The position numbers and the translations under genes are program-made. A stretch of 8,035 nt of DNA, from contig JAGGTZ010000070.1 of NCBI GenBank assembly GCA_021158805.1, forward strand, positions 1-8,035, given 5' to 3'. Each line of letters begins with the position of its first letter. Position 1 is the stretch's first letter. Under the pieces are notes generated by a model. That model was given only the letters and a program-made list of their open reading frames with translations, did no database searches and had not been told where the DNA came from. The stretch is from Thermoproteota archaeon. GTDB lineage: Archaea; Korarchaeota; Korarchaeia; Korarchaeales; Korarchaeaceae. This document shows positions 5,953 through 8,035 of this stretch, one piece after another.

Positions 5953-8035
5953 CTACCCTGATGATGTGTCGTATAGGGAAAGCTGCCAAGGTGCTAGATG
6001 AGGTTCCTCTGTCTCTAGCAGGTTTAACCAAGCTTCATCAGTGAGCCTGTCACTCATAGGATGTTTGAACTCATAGTAAGTGAGTATAGGACCAACTACC
6101 AAGTGATGGCCACCCCTGTATGGAAAGGCCACGACTATCAGATCGAGCTTTCCTACACCCTCTTCGAGTACCAGTCCGCTATTTAAGTCGGTGTGAACAT
6201 CCGCTATTAATACGGTGGCCTTGGTCCTCTCATCGAGCCCCCTCATGATGTCATCCAACAATTCACCGAATTCGACAGCGAACATTATATCCTCCTCAGC
6301 TAGCTCTTCTCCTGATAATTCCTTTATGGAGATCTCTTTAGCCCTCTTGAGAGCCCAAGATAGACTGCCTAGCCTTGCTTCCATATCTTGGTCAAGGTAG
6401 CCTAACTTCTTCAGACCCTCAATCGTCTGATTAACTAAGGACTCAAGCCTGGCATAGACTTCAGGTAGCGGTTCTACGAATCCCTTTATCTTAGGTGTAG
6501 GGGGAGCAGCCGCTAGTCTAGGTGTGTAGCTTTGCTTTGCATATAGAATAGTGTCATGCCTCAGCTCAGCCCAAGATGCGAGAGCTGAGTGTAATTGCCT
6601 GCTCTCCCAGTATGGGGTCCTCATGAATGCCGGGTATTCCTCACCCTTAGAGGTGGTTAGTAGGCGGAGCACATCGAGCCAAGACCAATATAGATTCTTG
6701 GACCAGTCTACCTGGGAAAACTCCTCCCTCAGTTTCTCTAGAACCTGCTCATACCTCTCATATTCAGCATCCCCCTCCTCCCTTATGATCTGAAGCGCTC
6801 TATCTGATCCTATGACAGCGAACCAGTCAAGTCCCCTTGGAAATACCCTGGCCGGACCTCCATTTGTGTATCCTAATGTGAATGGTCTATTATTACCGAC
6901 GTATAGGCCCACTGAGGGGGTTATAAGCCTGCCTAAAACGTATGAGTCGGGAACATACCTCTGACCCATCAATCTCATACCGGCGCTCTTATCGAGGCAC
7001 TCTTCTAGCTTATCCTCTGTAAATGGTGGATATACTACGCATGAACCCGTTCCACCGTATATCTTGGGCTTTCCCCTCTTAGCTAGCTCTGCTCTGAGGG
7101 CATTTATCTCATCCTTCACTTTCGTTAGATCGATCTCCTTACCGAATAGCTCCTTCAAAGCCTCTAAGTAGTCGTATGGTGTGAGATCATCTGCTAATCC
7201 CACGAAAAAGGATGTAACAGAGTATATCCTTAACCAGAGGTCAGACGCCTTCCCATTATTGTAGGTAGAGCTAGGAAGCTCGGTAGATATTAAAACTGCT
7301 TGTAGAGTCGCAATTTTTGAATCAGCCTCACTAACGAATCCCTTCCTCAGCAGAAAAGCCATCCTCCCGTACCACATCATTGCCTTAAAGTACCTCTTCA
7401 GCTTCTCACTTTTCGTATAGTGCCCTCTAGGTCTATATTGACTATAGTCTTCCTTATAGTGAAATATGGGGCTCTTCCTCATCCCTCCATGTTCCTCAAT
7501 GAGTTTTACTTCCTCATTAACCAGTTTTGATACCTCTGAGGGAGGTTTGAATGAGGGATCCAGTAAGGAAAGAGCCACTGAAAAGAAAGCTACGTTCCTC
7601 CTGGCTGCCTCTCTATATTCCCCGCTCATTGTGTGGAGGTCGTTCAGGCTGGAGTTGAGGAGCGCCTTTGACATGTTAATCAAGTCCTCGTACAGATAGT
7701 TTTCCTCTATTTCCGCGAGTATGGAATCGAACTGGACGTGATATGCATGGAGGAAGCTATCTACCGTAACATAGATGGGTATGTCCGCGTTCTTAAGGTA
7801 CGAGTAGGCCTCGGATAGGTCCTTATACTCGCCCCACTTACGAAAGACAAATCCCCTCTTTAGGAGAGCATCCCTTTGAGAAGGATTGAGTTCCAGTTGT
7901 TCCAGCAGTTCCGGGTTTACTAAGTCGCTTAAGCTCAATGGGAGCTTAGACTTCATTTTGGGGGATATCTGAACGCTGGGATGAGTGGGTGCCTGAAAGC
8001 CGAATTCGCTGGGCGATGGGAGGTTACCCAATTTC
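5953..8035 (-). CDS. DUF3160 family protein, N-terminus outside window
   Basis: A large protein of at least 692 residues matching the DUF3160 family, whose function is unknown. Recognisable stretches are IYVTVDSFLHAYHVQFDSIL (His95, numbering from the codon at 8031), the FPRGLDWFAVIGSDRA segment, NLYWSWLDVLRLLTT, and the most typical block LASWAELRHDTILYAKQSY (His492, Asp493), followed by IADVHTD (611-615) near the end. The only start-like codon near the edge is TTG at 8031 without a ribosome site, and the frame stays open to 8035, so the gene most likely begins beyond the window. The first visible residues (PSPSEFGFQAPTHPSVQISP) look like the flexible linker that follows a signal peptide or membrane anchor. 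Many relatives are exported, so an extracytoplasmic location is plausible but not shown. It is on the same strand as the permease but 311 bases upstream, so co-transcription is doubtful. Confidence 0.85.
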   Translation of the reverse strand, partial: KLGNLPSPSEFGFQAPTHPSVQISPKMKSKLPLSLSDLVNPELLEQLELNPSQRDALLKRGFVFRKWGEYKDLSEAYSYLKNADIPIYVTVDSFLHAYHVQFDSILAEIEENYLYEDLINMSKALLNSSLNDLHTMSGEYREAARRNVAFFSVALSLLDPSFKPPSEVSKLVNEEVKLIEEHGGMRKSPIFHYKEDYSQYRPRGHYTKSEKLKRYFKAMMWYGRMAFLLRKGFVSEADSKIATLQAVLISTELPSSTYNNGKASDLWLRIYSVTSFFVGLADDLTPYDYLEALKELFGKEIDLTKVKDEINALRAELAKRGKPKIYGGTGSCVVYPPFTEDKLEECLDKSAGMRLMGQRYVPDSYVLGRLITPSVGLYVGNNRPFTLGYTNGGPARVFPRGLDWFAVIGSDRALQIIREEGDAEYERYEQVLEKLREEFSQVDWSKNLYWSWLDVLRLLTTSKGEEYPAFMRTPYWESRQLHSALASWAELRHDTILYAKQSYTPRLAAAPPTPKIKGFVEPLPEVYARLESLVNQTIEGLKKLGYLDQDMEARLGSLSWALKRAKEISIKELSGEELAEEDIMFAVEFGELLDDIMRGLDERTKATVLIADVHTDLNSGLVLEEGVGKLDLIVVAFPYRGGHHLVVGPILTYYEFKHPMSDRLTDEAWLNLLETEEPHLAPWQLSLYDTSSG

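Noticed and set aside
5930..6001. Short plus-strand ORF (ATG at 5930) near AAGGAGGT at 5936-5943, overlapping the 3' end of the DUF3160 gene
   Set aside because: The ribosome-like sequence falls inside the ORF rather than before it, and the next ATG (5961) is 17 bases away. The products are under 30 residues and antisense to a real gene.
6215..7699. Several plus-strand open frames of 60-80 codons inside the DUF3160 gene
   Set aside because: All are serine- and leucine-rich antisense shadows of a continuous conserved coding frame.

Overview
The window looks like chromosomal DNA from a thermophilic archaeon, probably of the Thermoproteota/Korarchaeota type. Arginine is written almost only as AGG/AGA and isoleucine often as ATA. 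Promoters look archaeal: AT-rich TATA-like boxes lie about 25-32 bases before starts, in one or two cases close enough for leaderless transcripts. The proteins are rich in K, E and I. No rRNA, tRNA, CRISPR array, insertion sequence or phage gene was seen. The species cannot be fixed from this stretch, and the lineage call is an inference.

Left part (1-3000), plus strand: the C-terminal half of a major facilitator superfamily transporter enters from the left edge. It is followed by a small NifX/NifB-type (dinitrogenase iron-molybdenum cofactor biosynthesis fold) protein with its own probable leaderless promoter. Next come a calcineurin-like metallophosphoesterase and a nucleotidyltransferase-fold protein, separated by 9 bases and very likely co-transcribed from a TATA-like box near 1124-1131.

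Right part (3090-8035), minus strand: reading in the direction of transcription, a DUF3160-family protein enters from the right edge. After a 311-base intergenic stretch there is an APC-superfamily amino-acid/amide permease, and 35 bases later an acetamidase/formamidase (FmdA/AmdA family). The permease and amidase probably form an uptake-plus-hydrolysis unit that releases ammonia and a carboxylate from a small amide. The two operons converge at 3000-3089, where a hairpin with flanking A/T tracts could end transcription in both directions.

The parts least explained by known gene functions are: (a) a cluster of three inverted repeats at 5694-5749 just upstream of the permease promoter, including a perfect 16-base palindrome; (b) the metallophosphoesterase/nucleotidyltransferase pair, whose joint role is unknown; (c) a Shine-Dalgarno sequence at 1165-1171 that fits an 11-codon out-of-frame ORF better than the phosphoesterase start; and (d) the large DUF3160 protein, which has no known function. 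I saw no strong evidence for a large new multi-gene system.
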